Source: Yamagishiella unicocca
Taxonomy: Eukaryota > Chlorophyta > Chlorophyceae > Chlamydomonadales > Volvocaceae
Reading direction: 5' to 3'
NCBI GenBank assembly: GCA_003116995.1
Contig: BDSL01000136.1
Span: 124,001 to 188,000 of the forward strand
Length of the DNA stretch: 64,000 nucleotides
The translations under genes and the position numbers were made by a program. The notes under the pieces are model-generated. The model saw only the letters and a program-made list of their open reading frames with translations, ran no database searches and had not been told where the DNA came from. Below are positions 44,274-56,072 of the stretch, piece after piece; the first letter of the stretch is position 1; every line of letters begins with the position of its first letter.

Positions 44274-47200
44274 GCGGTGGCGGCGGCCCCCACCGCCCCC
44301 GCCCACCTCCTCGACTGGTGGCCGGGCTTCAAACGGGCCCTCCGTGTCTCTGCAGCCCGCCTCAACCTCACCGCCCGCGCCAGGCGGACATGTGCGGTTG
44401 GGGTTGAAGCGGCCGCCGGGGCGGCTGCTGAGGCCGCCCTGGCCGCGGTTGAGGCGGGACAGCCGGCGGCCCTCCCCGCCGCAGTCGTGGCCCGCTCCGC
44501 CGAAGCGGCCGCCGCCCAACGTGCCACCGCTGGTGTCGCCCGCCGGACCCGCCACACGTGGCTTCGCACCGGTGAACGGCCCTCCCCCACCATCACCCGC
44601 CACCTCCGCCCGCCCGCGGCCTGTCGCACCATCCCCGCCCTCCAGCGCCCGGACGGCTCCGTCAGCGCCGACCCACAGGAGCTCCCCTCCATCGTTGCGG
44701 CCTTCTGGCAGCGCATCTGCACGGCCCCTGCGGGCGACCCGCGGGCCCGCCAACGGGTCCTGCAGGCCCTCCGTGCGCTGGGACGCCGCTGCCCACCCGC
44801 CGCAGTGGACGCCCTGGGCGCCCCCGTCGTTACCCCGGCGGAGGTGCTGGCTGCGATCCACACCGCCCCCCCCGGCCGGTCCCCGGGTGCAGACAGCCTC
44901 CCCACCGAGATATACCAACACTACGCCCCGACCCTTGCCCCCGTCCTCGCCGCCGTCTTCACTGCCTTTGCCGCCACCGACCGTGCACCCGCCGGCTTCC
45001 TGGACGGGGTCATCACCTCCTTCTTCAAGGACCAGGACCCCACCCTCCCCGCCAACTACCGCCCCATCACCCTCTTGGACACCGACTACCGGACCCTGGC
45101 CCGGGTCCTGGCCCGCCGCCTTCTCCCCGTCCTCGGGGATACGATCGACCCAGTGCAGACGGCCTTCCTGCAGCACCGGCGCATCTCGGACTCCGTCCTG
45201 CTCCTCCAACTCCTCCCCGCCCTCCTCCGCGCGGAGTCTCGCTCCTGTGCGGTGGTGTTCCTGGACTTCCAGAAGGCCTATGACACGGTGGACCGCGCCT
45301 TCCTCCTGGAATGCCTGGATGCCTTGGGTGTGGGCCCTGGCTGCCTTGCCTGGGTGCGCCGCCTGCTGCAGGGCACCCGCTCTGCCGCCCTCGTCAACGG
45401 CCACCTGTCAGGTTGGGTGCCCATCACTGCCGGCGTTCGACAGGGGTGCCCGGCTGCGCCCCTCCTCTACCTCGCTCCCGGTCAGGCCCTCCTCTCCTGG
45501 CTGCAGCACGAAGCCATCGGCATCTCCCTCGCCGATCTCCGCCTCACCGCCTCCCAGTACGCGGATGACTGCACCCCCCTCCTCCGGGATGCTGCGGATG
45601 TCCCCCGCTTCCTGGCGGCCATGGACACCTTCCACGCCGCGTCGGGCCAGCAGCTCAACCTCCGCAAAGTGAAGCTCCTGCCCCTGCCCGGTGGCCCCCG
45701 AGCCATCCCTGCCGCCGCCCCGCCCCCCGCCTGCCCCACGGCCTCCAGTGCCCCTCCCCTCCCCCCCACCCCGGTGGCCACTGCCGCCCCCCTGGCCGCC
45801 CCCGACGCCGGCCTGGCGCCCCGCCTCGCTGTCGTCCCCTCCGCCTCCACCCTCGGCATCACCTTCACCGCGGGCGCCCCTGGACCGTACCCTGTGGACC
45901 TCGACCGGGTCTACAGCCGTCTGCAGCGTGCTACCACCCTGCCCCTCTCTGCCTTCGGCCGCGCCTTCGCCGCCTCGGGCTATGCCCTCAGCCGTGTCCT
46001 CTACCACATGGAGTTCGTCGGCCTCCCCCCCCTGGCCTGCGGGCGGCCCTTCAGGCCACCACCGCCGCCTTCGTCGACCGCCGCTGCACCCCCGCCGCGC
46101 ATCAGGCCCGCACCAACCGTGTACCTGCCGGAGCCGGCCTGCTCTACCTCGCCCTGCCCCCCTCCGCTGGCGGCTTCGGCCTCCTCCCTCTCGAAGCCCA
46201 CGTACGGGCTCGCCACGCCGTCCTGGCCGTGCGAGGCCTGGCCGGCGCGTGTGGCCTCCTGCCGTCTGCCCCCCAGTGGCCCCAGCTCCTCCTCGCCCTC
46301 CTGCGCCACGGCCACCCCGCGGCCCACCCCCTGTGCCTCCTGCCCCTCCACGGCGACGCCCGCACCACCGCCGCCCCGCTGGTGCTCGGCCGGCCCCTCC
46401 CACGGGGCTCCCCGGCCCTCGCCCAGCTGATTACGGCGCTCGCCCACCTCCCGCCCATCACCATCCTGGACCCCACACTGGCCGCCCCGGGACCCTGGTG
46501 CTTCTCGGCGCCCCTCTGGGGCAACCCCCTCCTGGTCGATGCCACCGGCCGGGGCCTGGAGACCGACTTCCCCGACCTCGCCCAGCTGCGTGGGCTTGAT
46601 ACGGTGGGTGTCGCCGTCCAGTGCTACAATGCCCTGGGCCGGGTCCGGACGGCCCTCGCTGTCGCCACTGCCGGGGGGCCCCCCGCCATACGCTGTACCG
46701 AGTACCTGCGGCTCGACGTCCTCCGCGACGTCCTCCGCCTCTCCCCCGCCCACCCCGTCCCGGCCTCCATGCGGGATGGGGCCACGGGCCTGGCCCGCGT
46801 CGACGCCCTCGTTGGCCGCCTTCCCGCCACCTGGGCCATCGCGGCCCTCCTCGTTCTGGCGGCCCCGGGGGGTGCGGCTGCCGCCCCCCCCGCTGCGGAC
46901 GCCTGGGGCCGCCTGGCCCGCTGTGTCGGCTGGCGGGTGGGCCCCGCGGCCATTCCCCTTGTCTCCCTCACCGTCAAGTCGGCTACCATCCTGCAGCTCG
47001 GCCCAGCCTTCGCTGCTCTGGCGGCTAAGCATACGGCCTTCCTTCAGGAGGCCTGGGAGGCTCCCCTTCCCCCGGCAGCCCTGGCCTCCACCCTCCGGGA
47101 ATTTCAGGCCACTCTGGTGCGCCTCTGGCGTCTTCGCTGGGACAACACGCACAAGGAGCCCCTCTGGCGGCTCGCCATGAACGGGTTCCATGGCTTCCCC

Positions 47201-47683
47201 ATGCACGCGGCCCTCCTGGCGCGGGGGTCGCCCACGACCCCCTGCCCGTGCGGAGCGTCCATGGCCACGGGCCGCAGGCGCCACCACTTCTGGGAGTGTG
47301 TGGTGGCCTTGTCATTGCGTGATGAGCTTGTGGAGGCGATGGGGGGCGCGGTTGTCCTGCTCCCGCAGCATTTGTGGCTGGGTCGGCCCCCGTTGGGGGT
47401 GCACCCGCTTGTTTGGGATGTGGTGTGCTTGGCGGCCGTCGCGGCGTTGGGTTTGGGGCTCCGCCTCCTGTTTCGGGTGCAGGCTGGGGCCCCCGGGGGG
47501 CGCATGCCGGTGGTGCGGGTGTGCGCCGCGGTGACGGCCGACTTCTGGGCCCGCCTCAGTGCGTTTGCCGAGCTGGGGCTGGCCCCCCGCGGGTGGGGGG
47601 CCATCCCGTCCGATCACCCCTTCCTCGCCGCCTCGCCCGCGGGGGAGGTGGTCTTCCCGGGCCGCCCGGGTGCCGAGGAGTGA
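44274..47683 (+). pseudogene. ORF2 remnant of copy 1: reverse transcriptase without endonuclease
   Basis: Carries the RT core: NYRPITLLDTDYRTLARVLA, motif A VFLDFQKAYDTVDR, motif B AGVRQGCPAAPLL and motif C QYADDCTPLL with the catalytic Asp pair. The C-terminus has a Cys/His cluster (CPCGASMATGRRRHHFWEC). The frame breaks at about 46025-46032, where a C-run has eight bases against nine in copy 2. It resumes in another frame to the stop at 47683. No start codon of its own. Confidence 0.88.
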
Positions 47684-48075
47684 CCCGACGGCTGACTCGG
47701 GGGCGATTTTCTGGGCCTTAGGCCCCCGCTCTGCTGTCTTTTGTGGGTGCTTTTGGGTTCTGGGGCTTGGGGCCCCCGTTTTGCCGGGACGCGTTCCTCG
47801 CGTCTCGCTGCTGGCTTGGTGCAGGTGGTTCGTGTTGTCTGGACGCGCTTGTTCTCCTCCCCGTGCTTTGAGTTGTGCGTGCTGCCTTCTCCGTGTCCTC
47901 GTGTTTGGCTGCCTTCGGCTTTTGCCCCTTCCCGGCCGGTGAGGGCGGGCTCTTTTGCCCAGTGACCCGTGTCGTGGTCTGGCCCATCGGGCCCGCCTGG
48001 TTGCGCTTCCGCGCTTGAGCCGTTCTGGCTCCCTTGTAATACTCGCATTCTGCTTGTAATACTCGCATTCTGCTT
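44274..48075 (+). mobile_element. 5'-truncated L1-like non-LTR retrotransposon, copy 1
   Basis: Corresponds base for base to 51642-55410 of copy 2 with very few differences. It begins six bases after the tail of the preceding element and lacks ORF1 and the endonuclease. It ends in two copies of tgtaatactcgcattctgct at about 48035-48075. The truncated 5' end is typical of target-primed reverse transcription. Confidence 0.88.
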
Positions 48076-48746
48076 AAAGACGGGAACCGTCTTCTTCGTG
48101 AAGCAGATGATCGTGTATTTATTTTCGGTTTAGTATGCGTGGATGGAAGGGCGTGTGGAGGGTGTGGAGGATGGGTTCGCGCGCTGTCCGGGACTTGACG
48201 ACTGGCCTTGACGTACCTGCTGGGTTGTGATTCTTGTGCGTGGGGAACCCGCGCGCTGTTGTGCATACCGGTAGGCTCCATCTGGTCCTGGGGCTCTGGT
48301 GCTGGCTTGACCTTTCCAGAGCAGTAGCATGCAGCGCCACCGGAAATGCCAACATAGTAGTAACGCCAGCATTATACTACGCAATTCGTCGCCTATGGTT
48401 GGGGGGAGCTTTCTTGGGCTGCCAGCGCCGGCCCGGTGTCCCCTCGCCTGCACCACTTCTGGAATTGCCCCCTTGCTCGTGCAATGTTCGGTATGCCTGC
48501 CGGTCTATTTTGTCGGGGGCGACCTGTGTTGGGCGCGGCGAGCGAGGTCCCTGTGTCTTTCGGTGCCTTACTTTCGGGGCATCTGCTCAGGTCTGCTGGT
48601 CTTGCTGTGGTCCCCCTGCTTGGGTTAGGCCCGGCTTGCCTCTCTTAAGTTCAGGACATGGCCCCCCTTCTTGTCCTGGGTAAACCGGGCTTGAGGTGAC
48701 CTAAACATTTCATTTGTTGCGTTGTGAGGTATCTTAGGTCCCCAGT

Positions 48747-49375
48747 CCGGGTGGCTGGGCGGCGCTAAAGGCCGCCCCCCCGCCCCCCCCCTTAGCGCCG
48801 CCCAGCCACCCGGATTGACTGAACTGATTGAATGAACGAGCGTGCGGCCACCCCCGCCCCTTAGCGCCGCCCAGCCACCCGGACTGACTGAACTGATTGA
48901 ATGAACGAGCGCGCGGCCGCCCCCCCGCCCGCCCCTTAGCGCCGCCCAGCCACCCGGACTGACTGAACTGATTGAATGAACGAGCGCGCAGCGACAGGTA
49001 AGGGGGGCAGCCCCCTGAGTGAACTGATTGAACTGAACGCGTGTGCAGCGACAGGTAAGGGGGGCAGCCCCCTGACTGAACTGATTGAACTGAACGTGAG
49101 TGCGGCAACAGGTAAGGGGGGGCGGCCCCTGACTGAACTGATTGAACTGAACTCGCGTGCAGCGACAGGTAAGGGGGGCAGCCCCCTGACTGAACTGATT
49201 GAACTGAACGCGCGTGCAGCGACAGGTAAGGGGGGCAGCCCCCTGACTGAACTGATTGAACTGAACGCGCGTGCAGCGACAGGTAAGGGGGGCAGCCCCT
49301 GACTGAAATGATTGAACTGAACGTGCGTGCGGCGACAGGTAGGGGGGGCAGCCCCTGACTGAACTGATTCCTACT
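48747..49375 (+). repeat. Two-unit minisatellite in the retrotransposon leader
   Basis: Starts with a 22-base inverted repeat (48747-48768 with 48792-48813). About three units of roughly 73 bases containing gaactgattgaatgaacgag follow, then about seven units of 57 bases containing gcgacaggtaaggggggcag. The 57-base part is open in one frame as a 19-residue repeat (KGGSPLTELIELN), probably by chance of unit length. Its place in a 5' leader recalls promoter monomers of mammalian L1. Confidence 0.85.
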
Positions 49376-50149
49376 GATTGAACTGAACCGTTCAGGCAAC
49401 GTCCGGGCCTTGTTCAAGACTGAATCCCGGTAGGCATTGAATACACTGATTGAATGAAACGCAGGCCAGGTTCCAGTTCAGTATCTTCGGGCCGGAATAG
49501 GTGCCGTTCAGGCTTGATTTGATATTGAACCTCCGACCCTGAATTTCAATTGTATCAAGTCCAGGACTGAACGTTCAGAAACTGAAAACCTTGAATTTCC
49601 GTGCAATCCCTGAAAATCAAGGCGTTCGTTGTCTTTTCGTGCACCTGCTCTCGAAAACGCCCGTTAGAGGGATCCTCTCATAAGCATCTGCCAGGTGGCA
49701 ATCCTGTCCGTTCGCGGCTGCTATTTCCCGGTCCATTATTTGCGATCTTTATGCGCGCAGCTTCCCAGCCCCCGCTGTAAATTTTATTCGGGACTCGGGA
49801 CTTTTATTGTGCTCCCGGCCAAGCGGAAATGCGGCACGTCTCAGCTGTTTCTCCGGCCACGCCTTTTCGGCATCGGCAGTATATTGTACGGCTCGGTGCT
49901 CGTATTACACGGTCCCGGCCCTTCTCACATACGATCTCGGCTTTTTTCAAGCAGGGAATGGCATGACGAGCATCCTCCGCGCGGCTTCCCGACGCTCGCT
50001 TGTATTTTTGCCTTTTAGGGTTCGCCATTCTGCATTCCGTCATTTGGCCCAGCGCTCCGTGTGAGGTGCTCGTCCGACCCGTGTACATAGTGTTTATTCG
50101 GCATCGGCGGTAGTTTCATACGGTCTCGTCTGGGGCAAATCTCGCTACA

Positions 50150-50721
50150 ATGGCCTACACCGGCTCCGGCGGCCCCACTGGCTCCGGCGGCCCCACCGGC
50201 TCCGGCGGCCCCACTGGCTCCGGCGGCCCCACCGGCTCCGGCGGCCCCAGCGGCTCCGGCGGCCCTGCCGCCCCTGCCGCCCCCGGGCCGATGGTGGCCC
50301 CGTGCGCGGAGGGTGCACAGCTGCACCTGCAGCTGGCCGAGCCCCCGGCGCCGCTTGCACCCCCTGCCCTCCCCGCCTCCCCCGGTGCTGGCACGGCCTC
50401 TGTGGCGGGGACCCCGGCCCCCCGGGCTCCTGCGGGCCTCTCCCCCGCCCCTCCCGCCGCCCCCCCCCTGCGGCGGCTGACACCCGTGGCCACCCCCTGG
50501 ACCCGCCTGTCGATGTGGAGGCCTTGCCACGGCGCCAGCGCCCTCGCCTCGCCTACCTGCCCGGCGCCCTCCTCGACGATGAGGTGGACATGGGCGCTGT
50601 CCTCGACGCCCCCAGCCTGGCGACCGCTCCGCCACCGCCGCCCCCGCCCCCCGCGCCCCCCCCGCCCGCCTGGGTCGATGTCGTCCGCTACGACGGCGTC
50701 CTGGGAGGCTTCATGCACTAA
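50150..50721 (+). pseudogene. Retrotransposon ORF1 with a frameshift
   Basis: Opens with MAYTGSGGP in the context ctacaatgg, then about six GSGGPT repeats encoded by an 18-base unit, then Pro/Ala-rich sequence. The second half (about DVEALPRRQRPRLAYLPGAL to VVRYDGVLGGFMH) lies in another frame, and a C-run near 50460 is the likely break. It stops with TAA at 50719-50721, whose last A starts ORF2. No RNA-binding domain was recognised. ORF1 proteins of L1-like elements normally coat the RNA; that role is inferred from position only. Confidence 0.65.
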
Positions 50722-53700
50722 TGGTGCGCCAGCACCATGGCGCCCGGCCCGGCTCTCGCCCCCTCCGGATCGGGTCGCACAACATCCGGGGCTTTCTCGG
50801 CTCGGCCCCCAGTGGCCACTCGCCACGGCTCGCGGCCCTCCTCCGCTGCTGGGCCCGACAGTCGCTGGACGTCATCTGCCTGCAGGAGACCCACGTCACA
50901 GCGGCGGCGGTCCCCCTTGCACGTGCTGGCCTCCACGACGTCTCCCGGGCGCTGCACCTGGGTCAGTGGGTCTCCTGGTGGAATCCCGCACCGTCTGCAT
51001 GCCGGGGGGGCGTCGCCGTCCTCGTCCGCCTCTCCCTGGTGGCCTCTGGAGCCCTGTCCTTCCCCGGCCCCGCACCCGCCCTCACCGTGTCCCCCGACGG
51101 CCGCCTCCTCCACCTCCCAGTCCTGTGGGGCGGCCACGCCTTCACCCTCCTCACCGCCTACCTGCCCTCCAGCCTCGCGGCAGCCCAACGCGCCTTCATC
51201 CACCAGTCCCTCCGCCCCGTCGCCGCCCTCCCCGGCCACCACATCTGGGCAGCCGACTTCAACTTCGTGGTCGACCCCGCCCTGGACTGCCTTGCGGCCG
51301 CAGGACGTCCGGCCGATGTCCTCACTCCCTCCGCTTTCACCGCTGCCTGCCCCGGCCTGGTGGATGTTTTTCGCCGCGCCCACCCCTCTCGCCGCTCCTA
51401 CACCTATTTCCATCCCTCCGGCGCCTCCCGCATCGACCGCCTCATGGCCTCCCCGCAGCTGGCGGCCTCCGTCCGTGCCGCCTTCGTCGCCCCTGGGCCC
51501 CCCTCGGACCACCGCCTGGTCGTCACCCACCTCCTCCCTGCCCTTGGCTCCCAGCCCCCCGGCCCCGGCCTACGTAAGACCCGGCTCCACTTCCTCGACC
51601 ATGCCGACCTGCAGCAGCAGCTTGGCACCTGGCTGGCCGCCGCGGTGGCGGCGGCCCCCACCGCCCCCGCCCACCTCCTCGACTGGTGGCCGGGCTTCAA
51701 ATGGGCCCTCCGTGTCTCTGCAGCCCGCCTCAACCTCACCGCCCGCGCCAGGCGGACGTGTGCGGTTGGGGTTGAAGCGGCCGCCGGGGCGGCTGCTGAG
51801 GCCGCCCTGGCCGCGGTTGAGGCGGGACAGCCGGCGGCCCTCCCCGCCGCAGTCGTGGCCCGCTCCGCCGAAGCGGCCGCCGCCCAACGTGCCACCGCTG
51901 GTGTCGCCCGCCGGACCCGCCACACGTGGCTTCGCACCGGTGAACGGCCCTCCCCCACCATCACCCGCCACCTCCGCCCGCCCGCGGCCTGTCGCACCAT
52001 CCCCGCCCTCCAGCGCCCGGACGGCTCCGTCAGCGCCGACCCACAGGAGCTCCCCTCCATCGTTGCGGCCTTCTGGCAGCGCATCTGCACGGCCCCTGCG
52101 GGCGACCCGCGGGCCCGCCAACGGGTCCTGCAGGCCCTCCGTGCGCTGGGACGCCGCTGCCCACCCGCCGCAGTGGACGCCCTGGGCGCCCCCGTCGTTA
52201 CCCCAGCGGAGGTACTGGCTGCGATCCACACCGCCCCCCCCGGCCGGTCCCCGGGTGCAGACAGCCTCCCCACCGAGATATACCAACACTACGCCCCGAC
52301 CCTTGCCCCCGTCCTCGCCGCCGTCTTCACTGCCTTTGCCGCCACCGACCGTGCACCCGCCGGCTTCCTGGACGGGGTCATCACCTCCTTCTTCAAGGAC
52401 CAGGACCCCACCCTCCCCGCCAACTACCGCCCCATCACCCTCTTGGACACCGACTACCGGACCCTGGCCCGGGTCCTGGCCCGCCGCCTTCTCCCCGTCC
52501 TCGGGGATACGATCGACCCAGTGCAGACGGCCTTCCTGCAGCACCGGCGCATCTCGGACTCCGTCCTGCTCCTCCAACTCCTCCCCGCCCTCCTCCGCGC
52601 GGAGTCTCGCTCCTGTGCGGTGGTGTTCCTGGACTTCCAGAAGGCCTATGACACGGTGGACCGCGCCTTCCTCCTGGAATGCCTGGATGCCTTGGGTGTG
52701 GGCCCTGGCTGCCTTGCCTGGGTGCGCCGCCTGCTGCAGGGCACCCGCTCTGCCGCCCTCGTCAACGGCCACCTGTCAGGTTGGGTGCCCATCACTGCCG
52801 GCGTTCGACAGGGGTGCCCGGCTGCGCCCCTCCTCTACCTCGCTCCCGGTCAGGCCCTCCTCTCCTGGCTGCAGCACGAAGCCATCGGCATCTCCCTCGC
52901 CGATCTCCGCCTCACCGCCTCCCAGTACGCGGATGACTGCACCCCCCTCCTCCGGGATGCTGCGGATGTCCCCCGCTTCCTGGCGGCCATGGACACCTTC
53001 CACGCCGCGTCGGGCCAGCAGCTCAACCTCCGCAAAGTGAAGCTCCTGCCCCTGCCCGGTGGCCCCCGAGCCATCCCTGCCGCCGCCCCGCCCCCCGCCT
53101 GCCCCACGGCCTCCAGTGCCCCTCCCCTCCCCCCCACCCCGGTGGCCACTGCCGCCCCCCTGGCCGCCCCCGACGCCGGCCTGGCGCCCCGCCTCGCTGT
53201 CGTCCCCTCCGCCTCCACCCTCGGCATCACCTTCACCGCGGGCGCCCCTGGACCGTACCCTGTGGACCTCGACCGGGTCTACAGCCGTCTGCAGCGTGCT
53301 ACCACCCTGCCCCTCTCTGCCTTCGGCCGCGCCTTCGCCGCCTCGGGCTATGCCCTCAGCCGTGTCCTCTACCACATGGAGTTCGTCGGCCTCCCCCCCC
53401 CTGGCCTGCGGGCGGCCCTTCAGGCCACCACCGCCGCCTTCGTCGACCGCCGCTGCACCCCCGCCGCGCATCAGGCCCGCACCAACCGTGTACCTGCCGG
53501 AGCCGGCCTGCTCTACCTCGCCCTGCCCCCCTCCGCTGGCGGCTTCGGCCTCCTCCCTCTCGAAGCCCACGTACGGGCTCGCCACGCCGTCCTGGCCGTG
53601 CGAGGCCTGGCCGGCGCGTGTGGCCTCCTGCCGTCTGCCCCCCAGTGGCCCCAGCTCCTCCTCGCCCTCCTGCGCCACGGCCACCCCGCGGCCCACCCCC

Positions 53701-55051
53701 TGTGCCTCCTGCCCCTCCACGGCGACGCTCGCACCACCGCCGCCCCGCTGGTGCTCGGCCGGCCCCTCCCACGGGGCTCCCCGGCCCTCGCCCAGCTGAT
53801 TACGGCGCTCGCCCATCTCCCGCCCATCACCATCCTGGACCCCACACTGGCCGCCCCGGGACCCTGGTGCTTCTCGGCGCCCCTCTGGGGCAACCCCCTC
53901 CTGGTCGATGCCACCGGCCGGGGCCTGGAGACCGACTTCCCCGACCTCGCCCAGCTGCGTGGGCTTGATACGGTGGGTGTCGCCGTCCAGTGCTACAATG
54001 CCCTGGGCCGGGTCCGGACGGCCCTCGCTGTCGCCGCTGCCGGGGGGCCCCCCGCCATACGCTGTACCGAGTACCTGCGGCTCGACGTCCTCCGCGACGT
54101 CCTCCGCCTCTCCCCCGCCCACCCCGTCCCGGCCTCCATGCGGGATGGGGCCACGGGCCTGGCCCGCGTCGACGCCCTCGTTGGCCGCCTTCCCGCCACC
54201 TGGGCCATCGCGGCCCTCCTCGTTCTGGCGGCCCCGGGGGGTGCGGCTGCCGCCCCCCCGCTGCGGACGCCTGGGGCCGCCTGGCCCGCTGTGTCGGCTG
54301 GCGGGTGGGCCCCGCGGCCATTCCCCTTGTCTCCCTCACCGTCAAGTCGGCTACCATCCTGCAGCTCGGCCCAGCCTTCGCTGCTCTGGCGGCTAAGCAT
54401 ACGGCCTTCCTTCAGGAGGCCTGGGAGGCTCCCCTTCCCCCGGCAGCCCTGGCCTCCACCCTCCGGGAATTTCAGGCCACTCTGGTGCGCCTCTGGCGTC
54501 TTCGCTGGGACAACACGCACAAGGAGCCCCTCTGGCGGCTCGCCATGAACGGGTTCCATGGCTTCCCCATGCACGCGGCCCTCCTGGCGCGGGGGTCGCC
54601 CACGGCCCCCTGCCCGTGCGGAGCGTCCATGGCCACGGGCCGCCGGCGCCACCACTTCTGGGAGTGTGTGGTGGCCTTGTCATTGCGTGACGAGCTTGTG
54701 GAGGCGATGGGGGGCGCGGTTGTCCTGCTCCCGCAGCATTTGTGGCTGGGTCGGCCCCCGTTGGGGGTGCACCCGCTTGTTTGGGATGTGGTGTGCTTGG
54801 CGGCCGTCGCGGCGTTGGGTTTGGGGCTCCGCCTCCTGTTTCGGGTGCAGGCTGGGGCCCCCGGGGGGCGCATGCCGGTGGTGCGGGTGTGCGCCGCGGT
54901 GACGGCCGACTTCTGGGCCCGCCTCAGTGCGTTTGCCGAGCTGGGGCTGGCCCCCCGCGGGTGGGGGGCCATCCCGTCCGATCACCCCTTCCTCGCCGCC
55001 TCGCCCGCGGGGGAGGTGGTCTTCCCGGGCCGCCCGGGTGCCGAGGAGTGA
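50721..55051 (+). pseudogene. Retrotransposon ORF2: AP endonuclease and reverse transcriptase, one frameshift
   Basis: N-terminal endonuclease motifs: RIGSHNIRG, CLQETH, WAADFNFV, ASRIDRLMA and SDHRLVV. The reverse transcriptase follows with LLDTDYRTLARVLARRLLP, FLDFQKAYDTVD, GVRQGCPAAPLL and QYADDC. The C-terminal region contains CPCGASMATGRRRHHFWEC and ends FPGRPGAEE at 55051. The ORF runs open to about 54250. There a C-run has seven bases against eight in copy 1, so the last 265 residues are out of frame. A sequencing or assembly error in the homopolymer is possible. All visible catalytic residues are kept. Confidence 0.9.
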
Positions 55052-55419
55052 CCCGACGGCTGACTCGGGTGCGATTTTCTGGGCCTTAGGCCCCCGCTCT
55101 GCTGTCTTTTGTGGGTGCTTTTGGGTTCTGGGGCTTGGGGCCCCCGTTTTGCCGGAACGCGTTCCTCGCGTCTCGCTGCTGGCTTGGTGCAGGTGGTTCG
55201 TGTTGTCTGGACGCGCTTGTTCTCCTCCCCGTGCTTTGAGTTGTGCGTGCTGCCTTCTCCGTGTCCTCGTGTTTGGCTGCCTTCGGCTTTTGCCCCCTCC
55301 CGGCCGGTGAGGGCGGGCTCTTTTGCCCAGTGACCCGTGTCGTGGTCTGGCCCATCGGGCCCGCCTGGTTGCGCTTCCGCGCTTGAGCCGTTCTGGCTCC
55401 CTTGTAATACTCGCATTCT

Positions 55420-55603
55420 TCTCCGTGTCCTCGTGTTTGGCTGCCTTCGGCTTTTGCCCCCTCCCGGCCGGTGAGGGCGGGCTCTTTTGCCCAGTGACCC
55501 GTGTCGTGGTCTGGCCCATCGGGCCCGCCTGGTTGCGCTTCCGCGCTTGAGCCGTTCTGGCTCCCTTGTAATACTCGCATTCTGTAATACTCGCATTCTG
55601 CTT
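55420..55603 (+). mobile_element. Short 5'-truncated 3'UTR copy inserted in the tail of copy 2
   Basis: After the first tail (tgtaatactcgcattct, near 55419) the sequence restarts at tctccgtgtcctcgtgtttg. It repeats 55255-55419 almost exactly, then ends in two more tail units. This is a direct duplication of the last 165 bases. Confidence 0.85.
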
Positions 55604-55860
55604 AACAAATCAAATGTTTACTTGACCTCAAGCCCGATTTACCCAGGACAGAAGGGGGGCCATGCATGTCCTGGACGCAACAGAGGCAAGCCGGGCCAAG
55701 ACCCAGATATCACCGCACCATATGAGATGACAGCGCTAGCAGCCAGCAGATGCCCCGAAAGCCACCCAAAACACTTGACACCTCACCTTGCCCAACACAG
55801 TGGACCCTGACAAGAAAGACAACCCAAGCACCCCTGGGCACGCCAAGGCCCGCTGTCATG
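55604..55860 (-). mobile_element. Leader fragment of the same retrotransposon family, opposite strand
   Basis: The complement carries catggccccccttctgtcct, gggtaaatcgggcttgaggt and other blocks of the leader seen at 43000-43206 and 48540-48715, but diverged. Confidence 0.6.
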
Positions 55861-56072
55861 CCCCACAGCAGGCATCACCTGTCGCCGACACCTCTTCTGC
55901 TCTCGACCTGATGCTGGGTGGCGCGGCCGCGCGGCACCACAGCCCCGCGGACTGGCGCTGCTGGCAGGCGGGCTGCAGGTTACCAAGCTGCAGGGTCTCA
56001 AGATCCAAACGTAAAGGCGGCGCTGACTGCGGCTGCGTCAGAGGGTGGGCATCCCCCCTGGATTAGTTTAGG

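Larger units (their letters stand above)
48076..55603 (+). mobile_element. Near full-length L1-like (APE/RT) non-LTR retrotransposon, copy 2
   Basis: Components in order: leader from 48076 directly abutting the tail of copy 1, a 5' minisatellite (48747-49375), a second leader block (49637-50149), ORF1 (50150-50721), ORF2 (50721-55051) and a 3'UTR ending in repeated tgtaatactcgcattct. About 7.5 kb. No LTRs. The apurinic-type endonuclease, the YADD reverse transcriptase and the C-terminal Cys/His cluster place it with L1-like elements. Near identity to copy 1 indicates recent activity. Confidence 0.85.

Noticed and set aside
48976..49302. Open frame of 19-residue repeats (KGGSPLTELIELN) as a repeat protein gene
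   Set aside because: It is the 57-base minisatellite read through. The unit is a multiple of three, so openness is expected, and there is no signal for a separate gene.
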